DNA of 64,000 bases, taken from Glebionis coronaria. Lineage: Eukaryota; Streptophyta; Magnoliopsida; Asterales; Asteraceae. The notes beneath the pieces are model-generated. The model had not been told where the DNA came from, did not search any database, and was given only the letters and a program-made list of their open reading frames with translations. Positions 22,968-35,590 of the stretch are shown piece after piece. The stretch spans positions 99,587,237 through 99,651,236 of the forward strand of contig CM046878.1 of assembly GCA_025667525.1 (NCBI GenBank). The letters run 5' to 3'. Numbering within the stretch: the first letter of the stretch is position 1; each line of letters opens with the position of its first letter. Made by a program: the position numbers and the translations under genes.

Positions 22968-24683
22968 ATGGATTCGTTGACTTCAAGGTTTCAAGAGGGA
23001 GAATTGCATCTAATGCAAGACATAGCTAGAGAAAGTGGTATCACTTCAGTTCGACTACTTCAGTCACATCTTATGACCATTTCGTGGGTTCAAGGAGGAA
23101 GCGAATTTGTGACACTCTTTGGTCAAGATCATTATACATTCATCGACTTAATGTTCCTCAACATGAACTACCTAGCTGAGCAACTTCACAACAAAGACTT
23201 TAATCACTCTACATCAGAAACTGCATATAAGGATCTTGTGACACAACTCATGCCTTTCCTCCAATTCAATATCCTCAAGTCTGACAATTCAGGGATATGC
23301 CGGTCATATCTTCAATACACACAGAACGAGGTTAAAGACTTCCATGATAAACTGTTGAAATTTATGACATCGGGTTCGTCTTTGATTTATGAAAGATCCA
23401 GACTTCAGCAAGCGTATGATAATGGAGTGCAAGAATCTATGATGCAGATGCAAGAGGAGAATGGTCATACGGTTGACAACTTGGAGCCTAACGATGGCAA
23501 GAGCATGGAATCATGAGGACAACATGATACCAGTGGCACGTCAGGGAATGGTCACGAGTTCTCTTTTGATGACACCTTACCCGTTTATGACGAAGAGCAT
23601 GCGAACATGGTACAATGTAATGTTGTTTATGATGTATACGCTGATGAAATGCCGCATATTGAGCATTCTGAACCTAATTATGACAAACATGGGATGGAAA
23701 AGATTGATAGAAATACCATTTCTGATTCATCCGATGTGAGTAATAATGGGGGAGAGATTGTTCAGAATGCTATAGTACATCATGATAAATGCTTTATTAC
23801 TGCTTTATTAACTGATTCCGATTCTAAGATTAAAGAGCTTGAAACGATTTTAGCTCAGCAATCCAAAGAGCTTGAGGATGCCAAAATTGAGTTTTCAAAG
23901 AAAACGGAGAAATTTGAAACTTATTTTGAAAAACTTGAAAAGTCAAACGTTGTTCTTAAAAGAAAATTGGATCAAAAGGTTTTAAATTCTAAAGCTGAAA
24001 ATGATAATCTTTTGAAACAAATTCAACAGCTAGAATCTAAGTTGGCATCCCAAGATAGATTGCTCAAAGAGAATGAGACTTTAAAAGCTCAAGTTCAGGA
24101 AAAGGTTTTTGCTATAGCTGCGTTGAAAAAAGAATTGAGGAAAACTAAAGGAACTAGTGTGGACACTAAGCTTGAAAAACCATCAATCTTGGGGAAACCG
24201 CCTACAAATCAGTGCATTCGACAACCGACTGCATTTAGATCCGAGCGATCACAATCCTCGAGACCGCCGTTTGCCTCCCAAGTTGATATGGCTCATATGT
24301 CTAGAACAGTCACTCCACCAACTAGGGCCAATATGACTAAAACAACTTTTGCAAGACCTAATCACATGATTGCATCTAGTCTCCCTAGACATAGTCCAAA
24401 GAATACGTCTCGAACTAGTTCAAATGACGTTCGCCATACATTTGGTCTAAGGGAAGCTAAGCAAAAGACACAAGTAAGAGATAGGAATTTCAAACCAGTC
24501 AGATGCCTTTTAGTTTACCCAACACTACTAACCGTAGCATGTCACATCCTAGGAGCATCAATCAATCATCTTGGAATTCTAGATCTTACTCGGACATTGA
24601 ATATGCTACTTGTAAAACATGTAGGAAATGTGTCTTTAAAGCCAATCATGATTCTTGTATCAAGAAATTACTTAATGAGGTGA
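22968..24683 (+). pseudogene. Gag-like coiled-coil protein of the nested element
   Basis: One frame with a single in-frame TGA at 23514-23516. The N-terminal part (22968-23513, 182 residues) is helical and resembles Copia gag. After the stop it continues with an acidic stretch and then a strong heptad-type coiled coil (about 23830-24150; KELETILAQQSKELEDAKIE). Beyond it is a basic, Ser/Pro-rich block with KPSILGKPPTNQ, a signature I recall from TNT1-94-like polyproteins of Asteraceae. Near 24490 the frame shifts into the ORF starting at 24503. Confidence 0.7.
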
Positions 24684-25165
24684 ACTCCCGTGCTAGACTT
24701 AAATCCCAATGGATAGCTAAAATCAAACCCATTGGTAAAGTTTGGCGTCCCACTGGTAGAACTTTCACTCTTGTAGGTAATGAGTGCCCTTTAACTAGGA
24801 TAGTCTCCGATTCTACTAAGACTACTAGGGAGGAAATTGCAAAGGATGATACATCACATAAGCCTGAACTTAAGGTTTTCTATAAAAGGAAACGTTTGCC
24901 AACTAAGACCAGTGAATCATCCCCTCAGGCCACCTCTGGCACAAGAAAAGAATACTGTGAATCCCCGCATGGTTCTAAGATAGATATCGCTAACCCACAT
25001 AAAAACATACAAACTCCTAATGAGATTGCAGGTACCAAAGTCCACGTTCAACAAGAACACATCGGTCCGATCTTTACATATCGTTCAACTAAGGACACTC
25101 TTAGAGTTTGGTTACTGAAGAAGCTGATATCAAAGAAAAAAGTGTCTCAGGGGATTCGCAGTTAA
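24503..25165 (+). pseudogene. Gag-like C-terminal part with Cys-rich knuckle
   Basis: Continues the preceding protein in another frame. It contains CKTCRKCVFKANHDSC, a Cys/His cluster (CxxCxxC...HxxC) probably binding zinc, then KLLNEVNSRARL and a basic tail ending at 25163-25165. In related elements this block precedes the protease; here no protease follows. Confidence 0.7.
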
Positions 25166-25169
25166 ACAT

Positions 25170-26520
25170 CGTGTGTAAAAGGACTTATAGTCACATCACA
25201 GACTGTAACTCGTTCATTAAAGAAAGGAAAGTTTATCGCCGATGATAAATTTATCCTCACAAAGAGAAATTAAGTTTTCTTGGGCATGAGCTAAAATTAA
25301 AAACATTCGAAGTTTTTAAGCTCATGCACAATGGCTCATATTGAAATCACAGTCTGTGACCCGAACTTCAAAGAAAGGGAAGCTTATCTCGTCAACGATA
25401 ACTCACCCTCAAAACGAGAAATTAACTTTTCTCGGACATGAGCTAAATTTAAAACTATTCAAAGGTTTTAAGCTCGTGTATAATGGCTCGTCGTTAAATG
25501 ACAGACGATGACCAGGACTTCAGAGACAGGGAAGTTTATCTACGCAACGATAACTTACCCTCTTAACGAGAAATTAAGTTTTATTGGACACGATATTATC
25601 CTAAAACCATTCAAAGGTTTTAAGCTCGTGTATAAGGCTCATTGTTAAATGTTAGACAATGACCCGTTCTTCAAATAAAGGAAAGTTTATCGCTGATGAT
25701 AAACTTATCCTCACAACGAGAAAATAATTTTTCTCGGGCATGAGCTAATATTAAAAACATTCGAAGTTTTTAAGCTTATGCACAATGACTTACAGTTAAA
25801 TATCAGACTGTAACTCAGACTTCAATTTTAGGAATGCTTATCTTTAAAGATAAGTTATCCTCGTAACGGGAAATTCATTTTTCTTGGTCATGAGCTTGTA
25901 TTAAAACATTCCAAGTTTTAAGCTCATAAAGGAAAGTGTATCTTTTAAATAAGAGAACTTTTCTTCCTAACGAGAAATTCACCTTTATCGGTCATGAGCT
26001 TTACGTTAAAATATTCAAAAGTTTTTCAAGCTCATGAAAACGACTTCCAAGTAAATGTCAACTTAGGACTCGTTCTTCAGTTAAAAGGAAAGTTTATCGC
26101 CGATGATAAACTTATCCTTAACAACGGGAAGTTGACAACTTCTCGGACTTGAGCTCGTTTATAAGATATTCAACATCTTAAGCTCAAGTAATTTGTTTTC
26201 AAAACTTTGAACACAATGTTTCGAGAATTTCTCAAAAAGGTTTTTCTAAATCTTTTAAAATTGTGTGTTCAAAAATGTTTTGATAAAAAGAGCATGTCTT
26301 CTGGAATCGATAATATTTACGATACTAGAAATGTCATTCACTAATGACACGGGGTTGTAAATAAAGTTCGAGCAGAAGTTCAAATGTTTTAAAACATGCT
26401 CAAAATGGCTTGCTATTATTTCAGATTGTAACCCGATTTTCATACTCAAGTCAATCATTTCACCGGGAAGCTTTGACTCAACAACGGGAATTAATTTTCT
26501 CGGGCATGGTTTACTTTATA
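25170..26520. repeat. ~150-bp degenerate tandem array rich in stem-loops
   Basis: The anchor [C]GAGAAATT / CGGGAAxTT starts near 25264, 25416, 25568, 25718, 25868, 25972, 26126 and 26486, mostly 150-154 bp apart (one short unit of 104, one long gap). Each unit carries an AGTTTATC...GATAAACT inverted pair and a CATGAGCT...AGCTCATG inverted pair around an A/T-rich loop. The array is non-coding and lies where pol would be in an autonomous element. Confidence 0.8.
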
Positions 26521-29005
26521 ACCATGTAAGGGATTGTGTTTACGTAATAACATAATCTAACACGAATTTATGTACGTGTCAGTGCATTTATTTGTTAAAA
26601 CAAGAGAAATCTTGTTTTTATGAAGTTATCATCTCCACCAACCGTAGCAATTTAGATTTGATATCTACATACTCGACGATGCGACTACTCAAACGGCGAC
26701 TGCAGCTCTTTCAATAGAACACGGGTCAACAATTGAGGGGGAGAAATTGTCCAGCATTCAGAATCCTTGACGCCGAATGTGCCAAGTTCACATGTTGGTG
26801 TCAAGACAACCATATCAATCGTACACATGGAGTCAAGAGATAACTTCAGACGTGATGAGGCGACCAACATTTGTGAACAAGAACCATATGCTTCTTTCAT
26901 ATGATGTTCTCCGTCATTCAGGTCCAACCTCATAAATCGCTAATCTTGTGAATACATTATCATATATGATCTTTGCACGTGATAAATACCTTACACTTGT
27001 GTTTAAAAGGTATTTAATTTACGTTTCAAGTACACCCTCATTAATTTGAGGGAGAGCTTGTGAAAAGCATGAAGATAATTGGATTTGTATTTTTCTTCCC
27101 AAATTTTCTTAAAACTATATTAAATCAATTGATATTAAAAACATCGATGGGTTAATATTTTTAATATGGGGGAGAAAATATGATTTAATGATGAGATCAA
27201 TCAACTTAATGGTTTGACTTAATGTGCTGGCTCATCCCGACATGTGCGAAATGTTTTCGAATATCGTGGCATATGTTAAGGGGGAGAAAAATGGATTTGA
27301 TATCAAAATGGATTTCATGGTGGCACATACTTACCCACAACATCTCTATTCACGACGGTGACGATTGTGGTGACATAAGGATGGTAGGATAGGTTAAGTC
27401 CAATGATTCTTCTAAAACCGGAGGAATCTTCCCAAGAACATTCCATAGCTAGAAATAGTAGTCCTTAGGAAACATGGAGAAAGATTGTGAACGTAGCTGA
27501 ATGCCGACCAAGTACTTAAGTTAGCACTGGAATAATAACAACAAGGTGCTAGTTATGACGTATTGGTAAGCATTGAAGGGGTTGACGAATGAAAAAGAAT
27601 TGTAAAGATAAAGGGTGAAAAGAAAGAAGCCCTCCTTACAACTTAGGCAGAAACCGGGTCAACACATATGCTATTGAGATCATCTTTAATGATGCGCGAT
27701 ATTGAAGATAGACATCATGGACCCAGTGATGCAATGCACAACCCAACCCAGCTAACTCAGATATCTCTCAAAAGGTATTTGTTTTAATCACACGGAGATC
27801 AACATGTCTTCTACCGATTTATTCACTCCGAATAAGTTGGTATTGAAATGGTGGCACTCCTCTCCAACCTCCGATCACTAAAATCCAAAATGCACGATCC
27901 AGTCTAGAGCCATTTGAGATCATCAAACATCTCATTAGGACACAATTTCATAATTCCTTGCTTCTTTACACACTGTGAAAAGTAAGAAAGATCTTAAGAG
28001 TCCTACGCAAAATCTTCATGATCTTGCCTGAACATCCGAGTAATACAAAAGTATTTACAATGAAGATGGAAATCCTTCTTGAGAGAATATCAAAAAGCTC
28101 ATGGTAGGTGACTTGTGCGATTCTTTATGAATCAAACTTGTGATAACTGGAAAGCAACAGTGGTTTAATTCTTAAATGAATTTAAACACGTTCCAGGCCT
28201 CTACGCAATATCTTAGTGATCTTGCCAGAACACTCAGAGTGATACCTTAGTGTTCACAGTGATGAGTGGAAATCTTTCTAGTGTTAACCTCAAACAACAC
28301 TTGGTAGGTAACTTGCAAGATTATATACGAATCAAGCTCGTGACAACTGGAAAGCAACGATGGTGCGGTTCTTAATTGAATTTCACTTGTTCCAGGAACA
28401 TGAATTGACGGCTTCAAATCATGCGGATAATATTATCCAAATGATTCACTCTTTATGTTCGCAGTCAGCTTTGGACGGTCGAATAAAGAGAACGGGTTTA
28501 CCCGCGAAATCTTGTCAAAGAGGTTCTTAATTGAAACTACCTGTCACAAGTACGATATTTTATATCGTCCAACGGTCTTCACCGACCAGAGGTAAAATGC
28601 AACCGAATTAGAATGAAATGTTCAAGGCCATTTCATCCGTGTATATGTTTTTGTTGCTAACTGTCTTATGCAGCGTAACAAGAAGGTGGCATTGCGGTGT
28701 ACAATCCAGAAGAAGTTGTCACCACATGCTTATACTGTATGCACTTAATACTTCAACAAATTCAAGAAAGTCTAAAAGTCAAGTCTTCCGTTGTACCAAA
28801 CTCTGAAACTTTTAAGAATTTATAAAAGTATAAGTATATGGAACATGAAGTCACGAGGAGGCAAATATCACAAGTGATGAATGCACAAGGTCAAGGGCAA
28901 GAAAACATGCTCAAGACTAAAGTCAAAGATCTCACCAGCATATTCACAAGAACAAGATAGAAGACTCAAGCATAGTATGCTAGGTTTAAGATTTTGTAAA
29001 ATGGT
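26521..29005 (+). other. Non-coding 3' interior of nested element
   Basis: Apart from the 198-bp duplication I see no coding region. The ORFs at 26685-26933 (minus) and 28618-28806 lack family resemblance. Several GGGGGAGA purine runs (near 26739, 27174, 27280) resemble decayed copies of the polypurine tract. Confidence 0.5.
28000..28397. repeat. 198-bp direct duplication
   Basis: TACGCAA[A/T]ATCTT..TGATCTTGCC occurs at 28004 and 28202. Similarity continues through GGAAATC, TTGGTAGGT/ATGGTAGGT, ATGAATCAA/ACGAATCAA, AACTGGAAAGCAAC and TTCCAGG. The copies have diverged clearly. Non-coding. Confidence 0.7.
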
Positions 29006-29142
29006 GTGACCTCCCTTAGGGGGAGATTGTTGGAAATACGTTTTTCTAAAGAAAGTCTCGGTCACATCATTGTTAGCATAGATCACGAGCCATAGACTAT
29101 TTAGGACATTGTAACTTGGAGTGACCTCCCTTAGGGGGAGAT

Positions 29143-29442
29143 TTTTGGAAATACGTTTTTACGTATTTAGAAAGGATCAGTCACTCCAAAGATAGATACA
29201 AGTATTGGGCTCGTGATCCAATGTATTTAGATATAGCCCATATAGCCCACATGTAGGGTGGGCTATATAAACCCCCTCCTAGCATGTTAGGAGGGGTTGA
29301 AAACTTTGATATTTCACACATTCCATCTTTTCTCTCTTCCTCTCCTTTCTCTCTCTACCTTTCTCTCTCTAGTTCTTCCTTCTTTCATCCTTCAATAGAG
29401 AAATCATAACATTGCTAAATCCTAAGAAACTTTAGACCTACA
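29143..29442 (+). repeat. 3' LTR (300 bp)
   Basis: Aligns without gaps to 20447-20746 with 9 substitutions. The first two bases are TT where TG is expected, a substitution in the terminal dinucleotide. Ends CTACA followed by GAACC. Here hairpin 1 around the TATA box has perfect 10-bp arms (ATATAGCCCA / TGGGCTATAT). Confidence 0.92.
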
Positions 29443-30473
29443 GAACCTTTAATGTTGTCTTCTACAGATAGGTCATCTTCTTCCTCTTCAACAGAGAAAT
29501 CTGGCGACCAACCTGAAACTTCATTTGCTCGTGCCCAATAAACTTTACCACGAAATACAATTTTAAAGTTCTCATGGATAAGCCCATTGAGCATGGTGCG
29601 GATGCATATTCTTTTGGAGTGGATATTCGACATGTCATAGTTATCAACATCTAATAACTCACCCCATTTAAGAGCGATACGCTTGAAAGTGAGGCCCGAC
29701 CATAGTTTAAGAGGAAGACCAGTTAATTCCACCCAGGCTAATCTGCTTTCAGGGACAAAATCAGCGTTGGCTTGTTGAATGGAAGAAAACCAGGATCCCA
29801 CACTATTGTTTTCCTTAAAAGAAACCTTAGCATTCATTGTTTCAAATTCAATCAAAACCCAAAGCTCACCCAAATAGCCAATCTTGATCACGTCAAAACC
29901 TTCATTACATAGAGCAGTCTTAAGGTTTACCAGGTTATTCAATTCTTTAACTCTGCCCATTAGAGAAAGGGAAAAGTCATTTGCATTCACACACTCCTCT
30001 TCAAGGACAAGCGAAGAAGAGGAATCTGTGCCTGAATTTGATTGGTTGACTAGAACATTTGCATATGATTTCCCAGAAACCTTATTAGATCCGTTCTTAG
30101 GAATCGTGACAGAAGATTTCTTTTCCCCCTTTCCACTGCCATTCTTATAATCTCTATTAAATCTAGCAACGTTTGCTTGGAGCTTAGATCGACCCATCCA
30201 GAGAGTACATAAGTTGTTTACCAAACGATCCACATTAAACACATTAATGAAACGAACAAAAGCAAATCGCTTACCATTTTTCATCCTCTTATTTGGAATA
30301 TACGAGTCAACTACATGCCCATATTTTTTCACAGTGTGGAAAAGGTTCTTAGCCGTGCTAGAGTCCGGGAAGTTTGAAACGAATATGGATGTTGAAACTT
30401 TTTGCAGATCATCTTCATAAGAACTATGATCGCGTTTCTTTCTCGTAACATCTTGCCATTCACCATAGCCCAT
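29443..30473 (-). pseudogene. LINE ORF1, N-terminal part (RRM, DUF4283-like)
   Basis: Starts at ATG 30471-30473. Residues about 25-110 form an RRM-type RNA-binding fold with SIFVSNFPDSS (RNP2-like) and KRFAFVRFINV (RNP1-like). Residues about 170-330 match the plant DUF4283 region (LNNLVNLKTALCNEG, SRLAWVELTGLPLKLWS). The end is acidic. The frame runs into the inserted LTR at 29442; its continuation is 20446-19895. ORF1 of L1 elements coats the RNA for target-primed reverse transcription. Confidence 0.85.
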
Positions 30474-30969
30474 GGCACCAAATTAATTTTTGGATTGAAG
30501 GGAGATATAGGGTTAGAGGAAACGAAAACAACCGATCTGATAACTACCACAAAACCTAAAGATCTAATCGCTTCTTTCTGAAGAATCGTCGAGCCGAATA
30601 AAAACGTGTAAAAGGTAATCCATTATAATTAAAATCATAAGATGAAATTAATCAAAAGATTAAAAAATATTTAGCGAATGGAACTCGACAAAGAATTAAG
30701 GAACAATTAGATAAGGAGTGGTAGAGATCGGAGAAGAAAGTGTGGCGTTTGATCCCGCCACCATGTTTTTTTTTTACGTTTTTTCAAATTATTTTCTCTA
30801 TGCATACATCGTTTTGTTTATGAATATTCCTTATTCAAATTCTAATGATATGATATTATTATATTGGAACACTGAGTGAGTATATTAAACGAGTAAATAA
30901 AAGGACCCCGAGATCATAATAAGAAAATAATAATATCGAAATCAAGTAATTAGCCCATGTCTTATCTTA

Positions 30970-31655
30970 GCGTGCTAGGTATTGTAACACCAATAGAATA
31001 TCACGTCAGTTAAAAAGTACAGTTATATCAGCACCATATCATAATAACACCAAAAAACACCAATCCTTTTAATCATTAAATCACCCAACACCATTTCTCT
31101 TTTTTTCTTCATAAAACCCTCTCAACAATTATTTTATTCTTTAAACAAATACTCATTTTATTAATAAACTAAAATACAAAATATTACAAAATTAAAAAAA
31201 AAACATTACGAAATAAAAAAACGATATTAAATTAAAAAAATATTGCCAAATTTCAAATCAAGCTTGTTAGAAAAATTCTAATTTTTTTTGGCTATATCGC
31301 TTTATTCTTGGGCCTCAAATATGTTACTACTCATTTAACTAGGCAAAGACAAACATAATGAAATTAAAGCAAACCAGCCTTCTTCTCCAACCTTTAGCAT
31401 TCAAGCAAACCGCCAACCTTCGATCTTCACCCTAAAATCTCTGATCTCCACCCTCCAGCCTCCAAGCTCGCAAAAAATGGCAAAGACAAAACACAGAGGA
31501 GGTAAATGAAAGCTTTTTTATTTTTACACTTTTTGTCCAACACCGCGGGGCCAACGACGTCACACCAACGCTTTGCGCGGTATGGTAACGCACACCAATG
31601 ACGGGCCACGTAGGCACCAACGTCGGTCCGGCGTTACGATATTGTGCCCGCCCTC
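30970..31655. mobile_element. Harbinger-like MITE candidate
   Basis: The left end carries GCTAGGTATTGTAACACC and the right end reads, in reverse complement, GGGCACAATATCGTAACGCC; the two match at about 12 of 18 positions. TTA trinucleotides lie at 30967-30969 and 31656-31658, the duplication used by PIF/Harbinger elements, with small end irregularities. The right part (31540-31650) is GC-rich. The minus-strand ORFs crossing it have no recognisable domain. Confidence 0.4.
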
Positions 31656-31868
31656 TTAGAAGAGAAAAAGGATAAAAACCAGTGCATCTATTGAGATCAA
31701 AGATACACCCCTGGTCACAAGTGTAGTGGTCAGCTGTATAAGCTTCAAAAGTTATAGTTAATGAGGAAGAAGACAATGGTGTCGTGAAAGTTGATGGCAA
31801 TATGGTGTAATAGGTTAAGATATGAATATATCACGAGTATGCAACATAATAAATAACACGATCACGTA

Positions 31869-32162
31869 AGGCTGAGCATCGGTCCGAGACCGGACCGGAC
31901 CGGACCGGACTGAGGACCGACATGATCCAAAACTTCGGTCCGAGACCCCCGAAATGGTCCCGGTTCGGTCTTCGGTCCATCCGGTCCTACTAGGCCAAAT
32001 AGACGAGATTTTAGTAAGACCGAACCGGACCGGACCGACCGGACCTAAGACCGAATTGGTCCAAAACCCCGGACCGAGGACCGGACCGAAATTATTCGTT
32101 CCGGTGCGGTTCGGTCCGGTTTTCCGGTCCGGGTCGATTTTAGGTCTGCCGTGCTCAGCCCT
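31869..32162. mobile_element. 294-bp TIR element of GGTCCGGACC repeats
   Basis: The ends are inverted: AGGCTGAGCA at the left and TGCTCAGCCCT at the right. Directly flanking copies of an 11-bp sequence (ACGATCACGTA 31858-31868; ACGATCATGTA 32163-32173) differ at one base. The body is built from GGTCCGG/CCGGACC units on both strands. Duplication length suggests a Mutator-like or hAT-like non-autonomous element. Confidence 0.75.
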
Positions 32163-32179
32163 ACGATCATGTATAGATT

Positions 32180-35100
32180 AGTGATTAACATACCTCATTT
32201 TATGATTGACGAATCGTAAAGAAAAAATGATAAACCATACACTTTAGGATATAGATATAACCTCAAAAACATCAAGAAACTTGTAGAGATTCTAAGTATG
32301 AATCCTCTAGTTTTTTACACACACGTTTGTTAGCAATTCAATTAGAATGCTAGTTCTTAGATCAATTAATAAGAAAACTAATCACTTTAGATTGTAAACC
32401 AAACACCAAATCCCTTAGGGAAGGATTGTTTGGATCGGCCAGAAGAGAAGAAAGAGGAGAAAAGAGATGTTGCTATTAGGGTTTCACATGAGGATTAACC
32501 CTAATAATGAGCCTAATGGTTCTTTAGATAGGAATAATAAACTTGGAGAACAAGTAGGCAAATCCATCAAGTCCAAATGGAAATTCACAAACTTTCTTTT
32601 TTTTTTCGATTTATTATTTAGTCCTTTATATTAGCTATTAACGACCGTTAAATAAATCATTTTAAGTTGTTAATTAACGTTCGTTATGCGTATGTTATAT
32701 AACTAATTAATAATTTATTCATTAATTCTCCATAGGCTCGATGCATTTTTTGGATGTATATTATTTACATGTACCTATTTTTTCACTCTCACTTGGATAT
32801 GTATAATAATATAATATAATAATTGGTTAGCGTTTAGCAAAGCATCAATTCTCTTAGAAACTTACGAATGTAGTTTCTTATAAAATACATTTAAATGACT
32901 AATCATTTACAATCCTTTTTTTCTTTTCTAAAATGCTATGTTAATATTGGATATGGATTGATGTCATTCCACTTTAGATATTTTGTTTCTCGTATTACAT
33001 AATTAAATCAAGGTTACCAATATAATCGAGAAAAATCTATATTACCATTGGGTACGACCGTACACACATCTGATTAATTAAACGAGAGGCCGAGTAGCAT
33101 CATTCTGTAAACATTTTTGAATGAATAAATTCTTTCTTGACTACATGTGTCTCTCACATGCTTTATAATACCAATGATTATAGTTCTTATTACTACTTTG
33201 TTAAGAATAGCGCTACAATTACAAAAAAAGTATCATCTACATATCTAAGACCTGTTTGCATCTCAAGTCAAATGATTTAGTTACTTAAATCATTTACAAG
33301 TTTCACTTAATAACGGCAATTCATAAAGTGGTTGACTTATTGTTAAGGGATGTCCAATATGGAACCTTTGCATATTGTGTGAGCTAGTGGACTGTTCTTA
33401 AATATTCTACGAATATTAACATCACTCGGATATGTCTTAATTCAATTATATTCCTCTAAACTGATTGACATAGGCCATTTAGAATAACATATTATTCAAG
33501 AATCTAAATATGCAAAAATAGGATCAATAAATATAAATGAAGACGAACATATCAAATACTTCAGTTAACGAAATTAAATATTTTTTAAGAATATCCTTTA
33601 CCAAATACTAAAAGATAAATGCATGAGGACCCTAGTTGAAAAATCATGCCTCAAAATATGACGATCGTACTTGTTGACAAGACATATATTTCATAGAATT
33701 CTACTATTTTTAATCTTTGAAATTTTGAGAATACTTATTTCAAATTCACAATTATAAAGATCTTTTAACGTATATAACGATTGTTATTATGAACGTATAT
33801 GCATATAAACACGCAACAAAATGATAGTATTGTTATTAAACACCTTATAAGGGTGTGAGTCCAGCGAAACAGCTTATTGAAAACAATCATATGCAACATC
33901 TTCTTAAAGCATCAAGTATTTTTTTATCCTTTTAAAATGCATTGCAACATTGTGCTCAACCAAACACAACTAGTCATCAACAAAGATGGAATTATACCAT
34001 GACTAATATTTAGTGTTATCTCAATTAAACTATCATCCATAGCAAGAAACATCACTATTATTTATTATAAATTTATAATCCATAAATTATAAATATTAAT
34101 ATGATAATATTTGGTGTCTTTTTAGACTGTAAGTTTGTTAACAATGATAATTACATCTTATTGTCATTATAGAATAGTCATTACTTGGAACATGTCAAGT
34201 TAGTACTAATTTTTTCTACTTCAAACGAATCTTACTATAATATTTATACTATTCATCTAAATATTTTTTTTAACCAATTATTATTTTCAAATCTTCTTGT
34301 ACTTATACCAGTTTTACAATTATCCATATAAAATATATATTTTTCATGATGAATCCTTAACAGGCTAGGATTTCAATACATACCAACTCTCATCAAGTAA
34401 GATATATACATTCAGGCCTTCTAATTGACATTTCATGTTGTGTTGGATTTTATTAACCATAAATGTTTATTACAATAAACATACATATCAAGGTCATACG
34501 TTTAATTTTTAAACCCTTTCATTTGAAACTTTATTCCAAGCTAAGGATTAACATCTAACTTAGACGGGATATCGCTTTCCATATGTTATACATCATATGT
34601 AATTTAAGAAATAAACATAATACTGCCACTAGCTTTAGATGTAATCACAAGCTATCTTAGTTCTAATTAAAAATCCAAACATACATTTAATAATTAAACT
34701 TCAGATACATCTATTAGATTCATGTATTAACCTTACTTGGATGCTTGCATATTCTATAGTGCATAAAGATTATTGTAAATTATAAATCCTTTTATTACAA
34801 TTGCCTCGCTAATGTAATCTTAAAAAAAGAGTTTTTTATCGAGTAAAGGAGAATTGCCCCGCTAAAATATATTTATCCCAAAAAAACCAATAAATACAAC
34901 AGAAATTGGATGAAATACCACATTAACCTCAAACAGTGCTTGAACATCTAAGCAGCGTCGAATGACACACCAATCGACTACTTACAACTAACTACATAAG
35001 CAAGAACACCGATAGAGAAAAGCCATCTAAAAGTACATAAAATACCAAACAAATACATGAAATATCACTAAGTAATCCATCTGGCACCTTCCAACGTCTC

Positions 35101-35411
35101 AAAATCTCGAAGCCATCTGTGGATTTCCAAAAAAAAGAGTTTATGTTATTACATTTTTATATTTTCTTTGTAAAACATAGGATGACAATCAATCATCTTA
35201 TTTAAATAATGCATGTAGAACAAGAAATTTAATTATAGTCAAATATGAGTATGATTAAAAATTCTATCATAAATTGTGCATTAATCATGTGTATAATATT
35301 GTCCATATGAGTCTTTTACTAAAAAACTAATATTCACCTCCTAGTCTAACCACTTGGTTAAAGATTAATCAAGTTCTCAAAACTTGATTATCTTATATAT
35401 TTAATCATTCA
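32180..35411. other. A/T-rich DNA, no supported gene
   Basis: No domain or element boundary could be followed. A stretch near 32640-32700 (AACGACCGTTAAATAAAT and AACGTTCGTTATG) resembles the LTR palindrome region of the Copia at 8858, so old LTR remnants are likely. A T-run with a GC-richer block near 34820-35130 could be another retroposon tail. Neither is certain. Confidence 0.35.
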
Positions 35412-35590
35412 TGTTATAAATATATTTAATATATATGAATATGCACCTTGAATGGGTACTTATTACCCTTGAATTACTAGAGATGTTACATTCCTATACC
35501 CATATAAATATGGGACACTTTGTACTCATTTGATGAATACCTAAGAACAATCATCTCTTTTCTCCTTAATCTTTCATTCCTTATATTTCA
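35412..35590 (+). repeat. 5' LTR (179 bp)
   Basis: TGTTATAAATATATTT...ATTTCA. Pairs gap-free with 41367-41545. Confidence 0.9.

Larger units (their letters stand above)
20447..29442 (+). mobile_element. Non-autonomous LTR retroelement nested in the LINE
   Basis: An 8,996-bp element with two 300-bp LTRs, a primer-binding site at 20748-20761, polypurine tract TTAGGGGGAGA before the 3' LTR and duplication GAACC. The LTRs differ at 9 of 300 sites (3.0%). The interior has a 2.2-kb leader, a gag-like frame (22968-25165), and then about 4 kb of non-coding tandem and stem-loop repeats. No protease, integrase or reverse transcriptase is visible, so it must have moved using enzymes from another element. 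The gag resembles Copia/TNT1-like proteins I recall as abundant in Asteraceae. Confidence 0.9.
16214..30770 (-). mobile_element. L1-type LINE, split by a nested LTR element
   Basis: Minus-strand non-LTR retrotransposon. The poly(A) tail appears as a T-run at 16214-16223. ORF2 occupies 16260-19898 and ORF1 30473 down to 29443, then 20446 down to 19895 after the insertion at 20447-29442 is removed. A GC-rich block with GGCGGGATCAAACGCC near 30740-30765 (minus strand) is a plausible 5' end, but I found no matching target duplication, so the 5' boundary is approximate. Confidence 0.85.

Noticed and set aside
25264..26486. CRISPR-like array
   Set aside because: Units are about 150 bp and degenerate, without short identical repeats and unique spacers, and lie in a plant retroelement.
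16214..30770. Target duplication for the LINE
   Set aside because: The sequence next to the poly(A) (GTTTGAGCTC on the minus strand) was not found near the presumed 5' end.
31432..31800. 122-residue minus-strand ORF with CDQGCIFDLNRC
   Set aside because: No family recognised; it crosses the right end of a Harbinger-like MITE candidate.
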